NCBI GenBank assembly: GCA_963921195.1
Contig: OY992540.1
Span: 190,015,576 to 190,079,575, forward strand
Direction: 5' to 3'
DNA: 64,000 bases
Source of the DNA: Pegoplata infirma
Taxonomy: Eukaryota; Arthropoda; Insecta; Diptera; Anthomyiidae
This document shows positions 19,621 through 31,326 of the stretch, in pieces (the first letter of the stretch is position 1; the number at the start of each line of letters is the position of its first letter). The notes under the pieces are model-generated. The model saw only the letters and a list, made by a program, of their open reading frames with translations, was not told the origin of the DNA and searched no databases. The position numbers were made by a program, and so were the translations under genes.

Positions 19621-20122
19621 AGTTGTTTTGGGGTCAACTACTTTTTTAGTTAAATCAACTAACAATGTTAGTTATTTTAACTGACAAAAAACAACTGACT
19701 TATGTAGTAAAAATTACTTACATTTGTAGTCAAAACAACTAAAATGTAGTAAAAATAAAATAAACAATATATAATTTTTTTTTTTCAAAATATTTTTCAG
19801 AAAAAAAATTGAAAACCAAATTTTTTCCAAGTTTCTTTTTTTAAAAAGTTGTGAAAAAAATGCGAAAATTTATTTTTATTTTTTGGAAAAAACATTGAAA
19901 CATTTCAGAGATAAAAAATAAAATTAACTACTTTAAATAACTGTTACTATATTACAGTACTTTTTTGTTAGTTATTTAAAAAAACTACTTAAAATAACTA
20001 ACAGAAATAGTTGTTTGATATTTTTCTTACAAAAACAACTGACTTTGTAGTTGAAAACAACTAACTACTGTAAAATATACAAACAACTAACATGTAGTAA
20101 CTTACATAATTTTTTGAGTGTA

Positions 20123-20716
20123 CTTTGTTAGTTTATTAACGAAAAATATCGTTTCGTTTGTTTTCTCTCCTCTTTTGGCATGCTTTCTCAGCATTTATGT
20201 TTTTTACAAAAATCAATATATTTTTTAATAATGTAATAATATTTATTTAAGAAATATCGTGTACTTATAATGTAGTGGCTTACTAAAACCATTCTTAATG
20301 TTTCTATGCAAAATTTCTGAATTTGTGAACGAAAACCAAAACAAAATAATTCGTTCACGTTCAATTTTTGTTTTCGTACAACTGTTGAACGAAAACAAAA
20401 ATTGACCGATTGAGCTAGATGAACGAAAAATAGACATGAACAAACGTTTAAACGAAAACAACAAATGACCGATTGAACTAGATGAACGAACGTGGTATTT
20501 AAACTGAAATGAACTAAAAAGAGCGCTCACTCAATTAAACGATTACGCACAAATCTACTCCAAAAAAATAAAAATGATTATTTGCAGGAGTGTCTTTTTT
20601 GGGGGATAGGTCTAAGAGGTCTAAAACTTTGCACAGGAAGTTGTTAGGCACCAAAAATACGGGGCAACGCTATGAAGCTCAGGATATCGATCAAAGTGTT
20701 ATTTTAGACCATTCTA
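20123..20716. other. AT-rich flank with GAACGAAAA repeats
   Basis: No gene. About 20330-20500 holds a ~64-bp repeat (TTGACCGATTGAGCTAGATG, twice) and many GAACGAAA motifs. TTTGTTAGTTTATTAACG at 20124 recurs at 22095, see 21827-22209. Confidence 0.5.
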
Positions 20717-20724
20717 ATGTACAC

Positions 20725-21818
20725 TAGGATGGGTCGATGAAATGCATATTTGCGAATCTCGTTAACTAATACCAAAAATTCGACGCGAATTTTCGAGCTG
20801 ATAACGGGAAAAATCATGAAAAAATTTTAGGAGGGTACTTTTAGGCCTCTACAAGCGGTTTTAGTTCGCGGTTTTTGGAAAAAAAAATATTTTTTTTAAT
20901 TTTTTAAAAATATTTTAAAAATTAAGTAAAAAATGGAAAAATGGGTATCAAATTTTTGGTAAAATAAAGCGTTTTCAGAAAAAAAAACAAAAAAATATAT
21001 TAGAGGATCAATATGGTCTATGGATGCATTTTGAAAATCTGATGTTTTATTTTGTTTGATATTTAAAAGTTTATTTACAATTGATGTTGGTCCATATTAT
21101 GTCAATTGTAAATAAACGTTTAAATACCAAACAAAAAAAAACATCAGATTTTTAAAATGCATCCATGGACCATATTGATATATTTTTTTGTTTTTTTTTT
21201 CTGAAAACGCTTTATTTTACCAAAAATTTGATACCCATTTTACATTTTTTAATTTTTTGGTACTTGCGAATTTTTTGCACTTGCGGATTGTTATGAATAG
21301 CAGCCAATTTGTGTTGTTTTTTTATAATTTCCTTAAAACGCTTTATTGTACCAAAATTTTGATACCCATTTTTAATTTTTTTGTAATTTGCGAATTTTTT
21401 GCACTTGTCGATTGCAATAATATCCGCAATTTTTTTATTTTTATCATTCATGTTCTTAAATCGGCCTTATGCACCATTTGAGTGCTATTATGAAATAAAA
21501 AATATTTGTTTTTTATATATATAAATCGAACTTTCCTGGGTATAAAAATGCATCCACGGGCTAAAATTGGCGAGATGAATTTTTTTTGGAACTTGTTTCG
21601 TAATAAGCATTATTTTACTTAATTTTTAAAATATTTTTAAAAAATTAAAAAAAATATTTTTTTTCCAAAAACCGCGAACTAAAACCGCTTCTAGAGGCCT
21701 AAAAGTACCCTCCTAAAATTTTTTCATGATTTTTCCCGTTATCAGCTCGAAAATACGCGTCGAGTTTTTGCTATTAGTTAACGAGATTCGCAAATATGCA
21801 TTTCATCGACCCACCCTA
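20725..21818. mobile_element. hAT-like fold-back element, 1.1 kb
   Basis: Inverted arms of ~230 bp start TAGGATGGGTCGATGAAATG (left) and TAGGGTGGGTCGATGAAATG (right, inverted). They are flanked by a perfect 8-bp duplication ATGTACAC (20717-20724 and 21819-21826) that fits the hAT pattern. Inside lies a second, independent palindrome (about 20935-21240) centred near 21085. No coding region is recognised. Confidence 0.85.
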
Positions 21819-21826
21819 ATGTACAC

Positions 21827-22209
21827 CCATGTTCATTAGGAGTTTAAGAGTTGGTGTTGCCATTAAATTTGGTTTTGTTTTGTAACTTACATATTTTAAT
21901 TTGTGTGGGAGGGAGCTTAACGATGCTTCATAATGTCAAATACACAAAAAAGAAAATAATAGCTGTGTTTTGTAATCACTTGGGTTAGAATTAACCATTT
22001 AAATGTGTACTTATTTAATCTTAATCACATTAAGATTTTTAGCATCCACGACCCTTCCTGTATTAAAATTTTTTTTTAAATGTTTTTTTTTTAATTTGTT
22101 AGTTTATTAACGAAAAAATATCGTTTCGATCGAATTATTTTTTTAGTTTAAAAGTTGACTTTGAAAAATAATTTTGTATCCAGTTGGGCAGCAAATTAAA
22201 GATGGTTTA
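21827..22209. other. gene-free AT-rich stretch, partial repeat of 20123-20160
   Basis: No ORF of interest. 22065-22130 resembles the left flank (170-202) joined to the right flank (20121-20157) of the MITE at 203-20120, as expected for a related locus without that insertion. Confidence 0.45.
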
Positions 22210-22751
22210 CACTAAAAAAAACCTTGTAAAATTACAAGAAAAACTTGTTACTTTTTTTGTTTGCTACCTCCTATTTGACAAAAATTCCTAGTAATTTTAC
22301 AAGCATTTTACCAATAATTTTGTAATTTTACAAGGTTTTTACCAAGAAGATTGTAAATTTACAAATTTTTTGACACGATAAAATTTACAAGAAGGTTTCG
22401 TAATTTTACCAGATTTTTTGCTACCTTCTATTTTACGAGAATTCCTAGTAATTTTACAAGCTTTTTACCAATAATTTTGTAATTTTACAAGCTTTTTACC
22501 AATAAAATTGTAAATTTACAGTTTTTTTGCGTAATTGAAATTACAAGGAATTCTCGTGTGTTTTCTAGATTTTTTTTTTGTAAAATTATGTTGGAAATTT
22601 GTAAAATTACAAAAAAAATTGTAAAATTACCAAAAAATTTTAAATTTCGATCCAAATTTGTTTGTTAAAAAACAAGGAAAACTGTCAAATATTGATAAAA
22701 TGGGTTTACGAGACTTTTCCTTGTAATTTGACAAAGTTTTTTTTTTGTGTG
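22210..22751. mobile_element. Tc1/mariner-like MITE with GTAAAATTAC repeats
   Basis: Ends CACTAAAAAAAACCTTG and, inverted, CACACAAAAAAAAAACTTTG, flanked by TA (22208-22209 and 22752-22753). The interior is many TTGTAATTTTACAAG-like palindromes. Related interiors occur at 34228-34928, 46057-46636, 49700-49800 and 52640-53265. Confidence 0.7.
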
Positions 22752-22753
22752 TA

Positions 22754-23600
22754 AGAAAAGTTCACAAACAATGGAAAAAATAAGCTACAACAAAAATTTT
22801 ATGCAAAATATGACGTAAATATATGCATTTATGCAAAACTATGCATTTTCTATAAAATATGCAAAAATTTGTACTAACGAATCAGTGCCATTTTCAAGCA
22901 AATTCTTTGATTCGCAAAGATATTTGCTTTATGCAGTTCTAAGACTTACAGGTAAAAATATGCATTTGCAGAAAAGTCCTCTCCTTGGTGATAATTTACC
23001 TAAAAAATCCAAATAATTCAAAAACACAGCAAATATTTTAGCCAAGAAACTTTTCTTTCTTCTACTCCTCTTAATGACATTATTTTTAAGGATGATTAGG
23101 TTAGCCAGTCAGTATAACTAAGGATTTCCCATGGGCGTTCGTTTCAAACGACACACTGAATGAATTTTTATTTTTGCTATTTAAATTTTTAAAGATAGAT
23201 TTGCTTGAAGTAACTGTTTTGTTGAACTTTAATTCTCATTTTACATTTAGTTATATTCTATACGGATATGAGATAACATCATCATTTTGATATTTTCAAT
23301 GAATTTTATTTAAAAATTAACTGTCAACACCCACTCATTCACTACAAGTTGTCATAATAATGAAGTACCCGGAATTAATGACTGTTAAATTTGTATGTAT
23401 ATTTAAGTAATCAACTGGTGTAGATTTTCAAAACATTTTTAGAAAAATATGGGTTTTTAACAAAACAGTCATTGTTGATTGAAGTATTTGATATTTATTT
23501 ATTATTTGATAATAATTGTGTTTTGCAATCACTTGAATTAGGATTTACCATATGGAAATATTAATCGCATTAAGGTCTTACTCATCTAAGACTCTTCCTG
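22754..23600. other. gene-free AT-rich stretch
   Basis: ATGCAAAA/TATGCATTT motifs cluster at 22795-22870. Otherwise I see no repeat, ORF or element border. Confidence 0.4.
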
Positions 23601-23601
23601 T

Positions 23602-24325
23602 TTTTATACCCTCCAACTACAGTATGGGGGTATACTCACTTTGTCATTCCGTGTGTAACGCATCGAAATATCGGTGTAGGACCCCATAAAGTATATATAT
23701 TATTGATCAGTGATCGATTCTAAGACATTCTAGCGATGTCCGTCTGTCCGTCCGTCCGTCCGTCCGTCCGTCTGTCCGTCCGTCCGTCCGTCTGTGGAAG
23801 ACAAGATACAGTCCAAAATAAAAGTGGTAGACTCCTGAAATTTGGCACATATATGTCTTATGTTCATAGGCTGGTTAAGTTCAGAGATGGGCAAAATCGG
23901 ACCAGGGGGAAAAAAGTTCCCCCTTGAAGAACTAAACAAACCTCTGAAAAATACCATATTTTTACATGATTTTTTGTGTTTTTGTTTAACAAATCCAACA
24001 TTTTAATGCTACAAGAAGTTCAAGGTCCTGCATTTGGACCCACAGAATTAGAAAAAATCGTTTTACGGTCCGCCCCCCCCCCCCCTTTTATGGGCGTGGA
24101 ATATTTTTTTTTTTATATAATGATAAATTTGTATTTCTTTAGTGCAAAAAGCATAAGAATTATTTTTAACACTTATTCGAGAGGAATTGTGCCCCCCAAT
24201 TACCACTACCGACCCCCCCCCCCCCCAAAAAAAAGACGCCCCTGCAATTTTTTTTTATTTATTTGCATGTTGGAGGTTATAAAAGATTCGGCACAGCCGA
24301 ATTTAACACTCTTACTTGTTTTTTT
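23602..24325 (+). repeat. mini-me-like interspersed repeat
   Basis: Begins TTATACCCTCCAACTACAG, continues with TCGAAATATCGG, GGACCCCATAAAGTATATAT and ATTCTAGCGATGTCCGTC, then a pure (GTCY)n run at about 23738-23795, TTTGGCACATATATG and two C-rich stretches. It ends GATTCGGCACAGCCGAATTTAACACTC (hairpin TTCGGC/GCCGAA). A (TA)n next to a core followed by (GTCY)n is the layout described for dipteran mini-me elements; assignment is by layout. No protein. Confidence 0.7.
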
Positions 24326-24417
24326 ATATATTTTGTAGTATTTTTGTTATATTCTTAAAGCATACCTTAAGGCGCAAACAATAACTAACCCCCCTCATAA
24401 CCTCTGTTTTTCACTAA

Positions 24418-25013
24418 CAAGGGAAGTCTCCCTGGTGTCACCCTCCGATCTTCATAAAATTTGGATATGTTGTTAAGAACGAAAATTAATTCGACACGTA
24501 TTTTTTTTAGCGGCCCAAACTCATTTTTAAGAGGGGTCGATTTGTATGGGCGGAAATTGACCTTTTTCAGTTTTTTACGATTTACGCCTATTTAAACAAA
24601 ATTAATATAGGCATGTGTGGTATAAGATTAGAGGTATTAAAAATATCTATCTCGTGGTGCTAACAACGGGCCAAAGAAGTTTATATTTTTCGACTTATTA
24701 ACAAAAATTTCCTAAAATTTTGGTATTTTACTCAATATGACGAAAAGTTTTGCATGTTTGGACACGTTCTTAGCATACGTAGATAGGTTTTCCAAAGACC
24801 TTTCGTTTGGTATATAACATGACTAGGTTTCTTTGCATAATATAGGAGATAACGGAAAAAAACTGAAAAATGGCCTTGTCTTCCCCCCTCCTTTTTACCC
24901 CCTAAATATGAATTTGGGCCGCTAAAAAAAATACGTGTACCTTTATTTCTTCTGCTCTACAAAATAAAACAAATTCCATAAAGATCCGCTGGTGACACAA
25001 GGGAGACTTCCTT
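24418..25013. mobile_element. TWACAAGG fold-back element, copy 1
   Basis: Inverted arms start TAACAAGGGAAGTCTCCCTGG and, from the right end, TTACAAAGGAAGTCTCCC, each continuing to CGACACGTATTTTTTTTAGC and GGCCCAAACTCA. No clear target duplication. A second copy lies at 27868-28418. No coding sequence. It interrupts the ~300-bp tandem repeat that follows. Confidence 0.75.
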
Positions 25014-26015
25014 TGTAAGCCAGTACTCTGCGTTTCACGGCGAAAATTTAAATAAAACTTTAAACGCCTCAAATCGCAATAAAATATTTTAAAATCAACA
25101 AATTTTGACAATTATAAGAAAGAAACGAGCATAACAAAACTGAAATGTCACGTTTTCACGGCAATTTAAATTGTTTTGTATAATAAAAATACGTGGAAAC
25201 TTTTTGAACAATTTTCCTATAACTCCTCGCGTTGCCAAAATTTATTTTTTTTTATATGGAATTTAGAAGATTTTTCACGTTAAATCGAACAGAGTACAAT
25301 GCTATAACCTCTGTTTTTCACGGCGAAATTTTCACTTAAGTTTAGTACTCTGTTTTTCAAGGCGAAAATTAAACTTAAACTGTGAACGTAATAAAAAATG
25401 TATAGATCAACAACTTTTGACAATTCTAAGAAAGAAACTACCATAAAAAACTGAAATGTCACTTTTTCAAGGCAATTGAAATTAGCTTGTACAATAAATA
25501 TGCGTGAAAACTTTTTTGACAATTTCTCCAGAATTCCTCGTGTTGCCCATTTTTTTTTTATATGGATTTGGACAGATGTTTTCCCGTGAAAACGAACAGA
25601 GCACTATGCTTTAAACTTTTAGCGTCCAACCTGAATCAAATTACGTCGCGTAAGGCGTAACGCCCAATAAATTTTCGTTTCTAATATTTAAATGTGAGTT
25701 ACCTTAATCAAACGGACGTAAAAATTTCAAATTTGATGTGTTTGATTTTGTTTTTTTTTTACGTCTTGCGCTACGCATTTGATTCTGGTTCGACCCTTAA
25801 TGCCTCAAATCGTAATAAAAAATGTATAAATCAACCACTTTTGACAATTCTAAGAAAGAAACTATCAAAACAAAACTAAAATGTCACTTTTTCACCACAA
25901 TTTAAACTTTCTTCTTGTATAATAAAAATGCGTTGCCAAAATTATTTTTTTTTTTATATGGAGTTTAACAGATTTTTTCCTTGAAATCGAACAGAGTACT
26001 ATGCATTAAACAGTG
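25014..26015. repeat. three ~300-bp tandem repeats
   Basis: Units share AGTACTCTG, TTTCACGGCGAAAATT, TTTGACAATTCTAAGAAAGAAAC, AAACTGAAATGTCAC and TTTATATGGA, with starts near 25022, 25335 and 25797. The third unit is preceded by an inserted MITE-like sequence. Confidence 0.75.
25622..25796. mobile_element. small MITE-like inverted repeat in the tandem array
   Basis: TCCAACCTGAATCAAATTAC at the left and ATTTGATTCTGGTTCGACCC at the right are inverted, as are the inner ACGTCGCGTAAGGCGTAACG and ACGTCTTGCGCTACGC. The target duplication is not resolved. Confidence 0.5.
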
Positions 26016-26039
26016 AATAAGAAAGATAAAATCAAGTAA

Positions 26040-27253
26040 AAAAGTTAAATTCGGCCTTGCCGAATGTAGTGATACCCTCCACAATTTCAAAAAGATTATT
26101 ACTAAAACCTTTTTTTTAAAAGGAAATTACTTTTGAAAAAAAAATTTCCTCGAAAAAAAAAAATTTGGTAAAAAAAAAATCCGCGATTGTTTAAATACCA
26201 TTTGGTGTTCAATTATGTTCACATAAATATGTCAACCAGCAGCCGAATTAAATCATTTTGTATTTTTAGGTTTTGTTGAATGTACTAAAATTGTTGAGGT
26301 GTCCTTGCATTTTCATTCATAACTTTTGAACCGCTGATTCAGCGGCGCTGAACCGATATCGCTCAAATGCAATACCAAACTTCTCGGGAGAATTTTCAAT
26401 GAATGTGTTAAGTTTCAGTCATATCCGTGTAGTATTTTCATAGATGGGACTAATTAATTAAAGGGACCAATTGATTGATGGTTTAATTACCATTTAATTG
26501 ATGTCAATGGTAATGAAATTTTTTTTCATTACCATTGGTTGTATCAATTGTACCAATTAAATTATTTATCAATTTAATTACTGATGAAAATTAAAAAAAA
26601 AATAATTACCATTGGACATCACTTCAAAAATAATAATTACCATTAGTAAAAGTCGTCACAATATTGTCAAAATCGTTAATATTTGGAAATATCTGTTGTT
26701 TTTTGTTATATGGTGTTGTAGTTTTTCACATTTTATAAACCAAACACACGTTGATTGCCTTTGTATAACACAATATTTAAAATTTTTATTTGCGTTTTGT
26801 TTTTTGTCTTTAACATTTTCATATTTTTTTTGTAACATACTTTGATGTTTAAATTTTTAACTTTTCAAAAAAACAAAAATGTGCAAACCAACTGTTTTGA
26901 AACCAATTATAATTGGTGTTTTTCAACAATTGGTGCATTTCATTACCATTAGTAATTATTTTTTCAATTAAAAAAATTTAATTACCAATAAATGGTAATG
27001 AAAATTTTTTCATTACCATTGATATCAACTAATGGTAATTAAATTTCAATGGTAATGAAAAATTCCCATCTATGAATATTTTGGTCGTGATCACATTTTC
27101 CACAGATAGACAGACAGACGGACATCGCTAGAATGTCTTAAAATCGATCGGGCATCATGAATATATATACTTTATGGGGTCCCAGACCGATATTTCGATG
27201 AGTTACAAACGGAATGACAAACTTATATATACCCTCTATCACTTAGTGGAGGG
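26040..27253 (-). repeat. mini-me-like repeat split by a hAT-like MITE
   Basis: Left end GTTAAATTCGGCCTTGCCG and TGATACCCTCCAC; the core on the minus strand has (GTCY)n at about 27104-27122, ATATATACTTTATGGGGTCC and ends at TATACCCTCTATCACTTAG. The related copy at 50683-52627 lacks the insertion at this spot. Confidence 0.7.
26439..27074. mobile_element. hAT-like MITE with AATGGTAAT repeats
   Basis: Inverted termini CATAGATGGGA at both ends; flanks AGTATTTT (26431-26438) and AATATTTT (27075-27082) match 7 of 8. The unoccupied relative near 52245-52262 reads, inverted, GTGTAATATTTTGGTCGTG. The interior is dense AATGGTAATTAAA motifs in both orientations. Confidence 0.75.
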
Positions 27254-27254
27254 T

Positions 27255-27500
27255 ATACAAAAGTTTGACACGCCCCTATTATGGGCGTGGATATTAAAAA
27301 AGTGTTTTAATAATGATTAATTGCATTAAATAATTGCAAGAATCATAATAAATCCATTTGATAACATCTATTGCAAGGGGAAGGTGTCCCCCAACGTCTC
27401 CCACCAAACCCCCCTCTACCAAAAAAGACGCCAATGAAAAAAAAATTACGTTTTTGTTACATTTTGAAGGGTATAAAAATTTAACACTCTCACTTGTTTT
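27255..27500 (+). repeat. 3' half of a mini-me-like repeat
   Basis: ATTATGGGCGTGGATATT, a C-rich stretch (CCCCCAACGTCTCCC, AAAGACGCC) and the end TTTAACACTCTCACTTG match the second half of 23602-24325. The first half is missing. Confidence 0.6.
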
Positions 27501-27867
27501 TACATAAGTTGTCAGATTTGAGGACAATTTTTGTTTTACAGAAAAAAATATTTAGCATTTTTTTTTAATTAGTGTTTTGTATATTAACTACAAAATTTAG
27601 TTGTATTGACAAAGAAAATAATTGAATTTTTATTAAACGACACAATTTAATAATTTGGTAATATAACGAAATTGTAGTTGAAATAAAATGATTTTATTTC
27701 ATTTAAACGTTCTAGATTTTAAATCATTTTTGCTATTGAAAAAAAAGGAAGAATTTAAAATATTTTCCATATACATAATTATTTTATATGTTTTTTTCGA
27801 CTAAGGCCTCGAGCTTAACTATCCGTTTACTTATTAGAAAAAAAAAATGTACATATCAAAATTGTCT
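27501..27867. other. gene-free AT-rich stretch
   Basis: No ORF, repeat border or RNA gene recognised. Confidence 0.4.
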
Positions 27868-28418
27868 AACATGGAGAGTCTTCCTGGTGTCACCCTCCGA
27901 TCTTCATGAAATTTGGATGTGTTCAGAACGAAAATTAATTCGACACGTATTTTTTTTAGCGGCCCAAACTCAAGTTTAGGGGGGGGTCGAGATGTATGGG
28001 GGGGGGAATTTGACCTTTTTCAGTTTTTTACGATTTACGCCTATTTACTCAAAATTAATATAGGCATATTTGGTATCAGATTAAAGGTATTTTAAATACC
28101 TATCTCGTGATGCTAACAATGTGCCAAAAAAATATATATTTTTCGACTTATTAACATTAATTAATTTTACTTAATATGACGAGAAGTTGTGCATGTGTGG
28201 ACACATCAAAAGACCATTCATTTGGTATATAACATGACTAGGTTGAGGAGATAAACGCAAAAAACTGAGAAATTATCGTTTCTTTCCCCCTCATTTTAAC
28301 CCCCTAAATATGAATTTGGGCCGCTAAAAAAAATACGTGTCCCTTTATTTTTCCTGCTCTACAAAATAAAACCAATTCCATACAGATCGGCGGGTTACGC
28401 CAGGGAGACCTTCCTTGT
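27868..28418. mobile_element. TWACAAGG fold-back element, copy 2
   Basis: TAACATGGAGAGTCTTCCTGG at the left and, inverted, ATTACAAGGAAGGTCTCCC at the right, with the same inner sequence as 24418-25013 (TTAATTCGACACGTATTTTT, CGATTTACGCCTATTTA). Shorter than copy 1 by small deletions. Non-coding. Confidence 0.75.
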
Positions 28419-28944
28419 AATTCCAGAATACACGATTATTTTTTGAGGTTTTTGAGGATTAAAGGATAAACTAATTTTGAAAAATTTTTAAAATCCAGAA
28501 TAAATTTTTGAAAATTCCCAAACAGCAATTTTGTTAGAGTAAAATGTTTATTAAAAATGCTTTTAGGAAAAAAAATAGTTGTAAAAAATTTTCGAAGTTC
28601 CGAAAAACAAATTTCAAGTCCCGACACAAATATTTTTTGAAATTTTCTTTTCGCGTTTAGAACAAAAATCTTTTAAAACGACAGGCAAAAATGTCTAAAT
28701 CTTTAATATTTTTTTGGAATTTTTTTTGCGTTTTCGAGCAAAAAAATAAAAAATTTTAAATAGTCCCGAAAAACAATTGTGATTAAAATTAATAAATTTA
28801 ATTTCAAATCTTTAACAAAAAAACATTGGCAAATCTCTTACAAACCGATTTCGAAGATTTTTTTCGAATTATAATTTCTACTTTATACACAAAAAATATA
28901 GTGCTTTACCGGGACTATTTTTTTGTACGGTTGTCAGTTTCTGT
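28419..28944. other. gene-free AT-rich stretch
   Basis: Many AAAAATTTT motifs, no recognisable element. Confidence 0.4.
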
Positions 28945-28952
28945 ATGGGTAT

Positions 28953-29690
28953 TAGCATGTCCCGAAATCAGGAAATTTTGGAATTTCTTTAGGGCATACC
29001 CCCAGAACGATGCTTATTGAAGAGCTGATTACGGGAAAAATAATTAAAAAATTGTTGGAGGTCATCTTCAGGGCGCAACCAGCTCTTAAAGTTTGTATCC
29101 GTGGTGTATTTGGTCAAAAAAAAATATTTTTTTTTATTTTTAAAATTGGTGCCAAAAGTTTCGTTAGGTGGAGTACATTCAGGAAAAAATATTTATAACG
29201 TTTTCGTGGAGCAATTTTGGTCCAGCGCAACGTTTTGAAACTTCGAAGATGCTTTATTTATTACGTATTTTTTTAAGTTTTTGTAAAAAACAGCTTTTTA
29301 TACAAAGGCTTGAACATAAACTCCGTTTTATACAAAATTTTAAAAGAACTCTTACAAACTCCGGTTTTTACAAAAACTTAAAAAAATATATAATAAATTA
29401 CACCTTTTCAAAATTTCAAAACGTTGTGCTGGACCAAAATTGCTCCATGAAAACTTTATAAATATTTTTTCCAGAATATACTCTACGTAACGAAACTTTT
29501 GGCACCAATTTGAAAAATAAAATAAAAATATTTTTTTTCACCAAATGCACTACGGATGCAAACTTTAAGCGCTGGTTGCGCCCTGAAGATGACCTCTAAA
29601 ATTTTTTTAATATTTTTTCCCGTAATCAGCTCTTTACTAAGCATCATTATGGGGGTATGCCCTAAAATTTTTCATTTTCGGGACACGCTA
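28953..29690. mobile_element. hAT-like fold-back element, 738 bp
   Basis: Arms of ~330 bp start TAGCATGTCCCGAAAT and, inverted, TAGCGTGTCCCGAAAA. Perfect 8-bp duplication ATGGGTAT at 28945-28952 and 29691-29698, with T2 and A7. Arms include GGGCGCAACCAGC and TTTTGGCACCAATTT. No coding region. Confidence 0.88.
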
Positions 29691-29739
29691 ATGGGTATGT
29701 ATGTATGTAATCCATGGGTCAGTCTTAGTGAAATCAATC

Positions 29740-31025
29740 AAAAATAGCTAAAAATTTTCGTGACCCCCTCCGATTTTGATGAAATTTGGTTTAGTTGTAA
29801 CACTAAGTGATAAACTAATGCACACTTATTTTCAGCCCTCTAAGTAAACAGTGGGCGAAAACACGGAGGGTCAAAATTTCCACCAAAATCTCCCAATCGC
29901 GACACTTTGCACCGTAAAAACTTAATATCGTTGGTTCTATTATAGCTAGAAAGCCCATTTTTGGTTTGTTTTGAAGCTCATAATATGCTCTATAAGACCT
30001 ACCATAACCAAAAAATTTTCGAAAAAAATAAGGGTTACCACCCTTATTTTAAGGTCCTGATAAAGGGAGGAGAAAATGGGGATGATGGTATCCCCCGATT
30101 TTTTTTTTACTTGATAATCTTATAGAGAAAGTCCTAAAGAATATATTCTCAAATTTTTAAGTTGGGACAACAATGGGATCGCTCAAAATCAAAATTTTTC
30201 ACAATTTTCCCCAAAATCTCCAAATCGCAACACTCTTTAACCTTAAAAATTTAATATCATAAGTGCTTATGTAGCTACAGAGCCAATTTTTTTTGTTTTA
30301 AAGCTTATAATACGCTCTACAAGACATACCAAAACCAAAAAATTTTCCAAAAAACGGAATTGGTGCCCCCCTTATTTGAAGGTCGTGGCAAAGGGTGGAG
30401 GAAATGGGGGGAAAGTATCCCCCGATTTTTTTTTACTTGGGATTCTCAAAGTGCAAGTCCTAATGAACATAGTTTACAATTTTTATGTTGGGAGAACAAT
30501 GTGATCGACCAAAATCAAAATTTTTCAAAATTTTCCCCCAAAATCTTGCGCCTCCCATTGTAGTCCCAAGATAAAAATTTCAGGATATGCTCTCTAGAAC
30601 TTACTCTTTAAAAAAAAAAGGTAAACAAAATTGGGGGATACTATCCCCCGATTTCCCCCACCCCTTGCCACGATCTTATAATACAAGAGGCACCCCTAAT
30701 TTTTTTTATTTTTTTTTTTGTAATAGTAATATTGTTGGGCATATTAAGAGCTTTAAAACAAACCAAAAATGGACTCTGTAGCTACAATATAGTCCACGAT
30801 ATTAAATTTGTAATGGGCAAGAGTGTCGCGATTTGGAGATTTTGGGGGAAATTGTGAAAAATTTTGATTTTGGTCGATCTGATTGTTGTCTCAACATAAA
30901 AATTTTAGGATATGTTCATTAGGACTTGTTCTTTGACAATACCAAATAAAAAAAAAATCGGGGGTACTTTCCCCCCATTTCCTCCACCCTTTGCCACGAC
31001 CTTTAAATAAGGGGAGCACCCTTCC
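29740..31025. repeat. two direct and one inverted copy of a ~330-bp unit
   Basis: Units carry CAAAATCTCCAAATCGC, AACCAAAAAATTTTC, TATCCCCCGATTTTTTTTTAC and GGGACAACAATG. Direct copies start near 29875 and 30205; 30545-31020 is an inverted copy. Borders of a mobile element were not found. Confidence 0.65.
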
Positions 31026-31050
31026 TTTTTTTCTATATGGATACATTCTC

Positions 31051-31326
31051 ATATCGCTCCTTTACTTGTATAGTGTCATAACTCAAAAAATGAGTTTTTT
31101 GAGTTAATGATGCAGAATTATTCGTTATATCATGCTTTATATTGTGTCAAAAATTCGTATTAATATCTTTTTAACTCATCGTTTGAGAAGAGTACACGCC
31201 ATTATTACATTTTCTATGTACCGGCCTTTTTCAATTAAAACCCAGTTTCAATAGTAAACTTTAAACGTGTTTTCTGCAAAATGAAATATTTTGAGTTATG
31301 ACACTATACAAGTAAAGGAGCGATAT
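31051..31326. mobile_element. 276-bp palindromic MITE
   Basis: ATATCGCTCCTTTACTTGTA at the left and its exact inverse at the right, extending through TAGTGTCATAACTCAAAA (about 37 bp). Target duplication unclear. Non-coding. Confidence 0.65.

Larger units (their letters stand above)
203..20120. mobile_element. Tc1/mariner-like MITE split by the gypsy insertion
   Basis: The outer ends are inverted repeats starting CACTCAAAAAATTATGT, at 203 and reversed ending at 20120. They are flanked by TA on both sides (201-202 and 20121-20122), the duplication typical of Tc1/mariner elements. Only 203-268 and 19621-20120 belong to the MITE (about 565 bp). These parts are rich in AACTAC/GTTAGT motifs and have no coding capacity. 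Everything between is later insertion. Ends of the CACTCAAAA type recur at 22210, 34928, 42821/44144 and 46636, so this is a common family in the window. The superfamily is inferred from the TA flank only. Confidence 0.75.

Noticed and set aside
23736..23957. Frames of repeated SVRPSVRPS and TDGRTDGRTDG type
   Set aside because: Products of the (GTCY)n microsatellite in both strands.
24418..25013. Assignment of the TWACAAGG fold-backs to PIF/Harbinger by a TWA duplication
   Set aside because: The TAA/TTA bases look like part of the ends and the flanks beyond them do not match, so no duplication can be shown.
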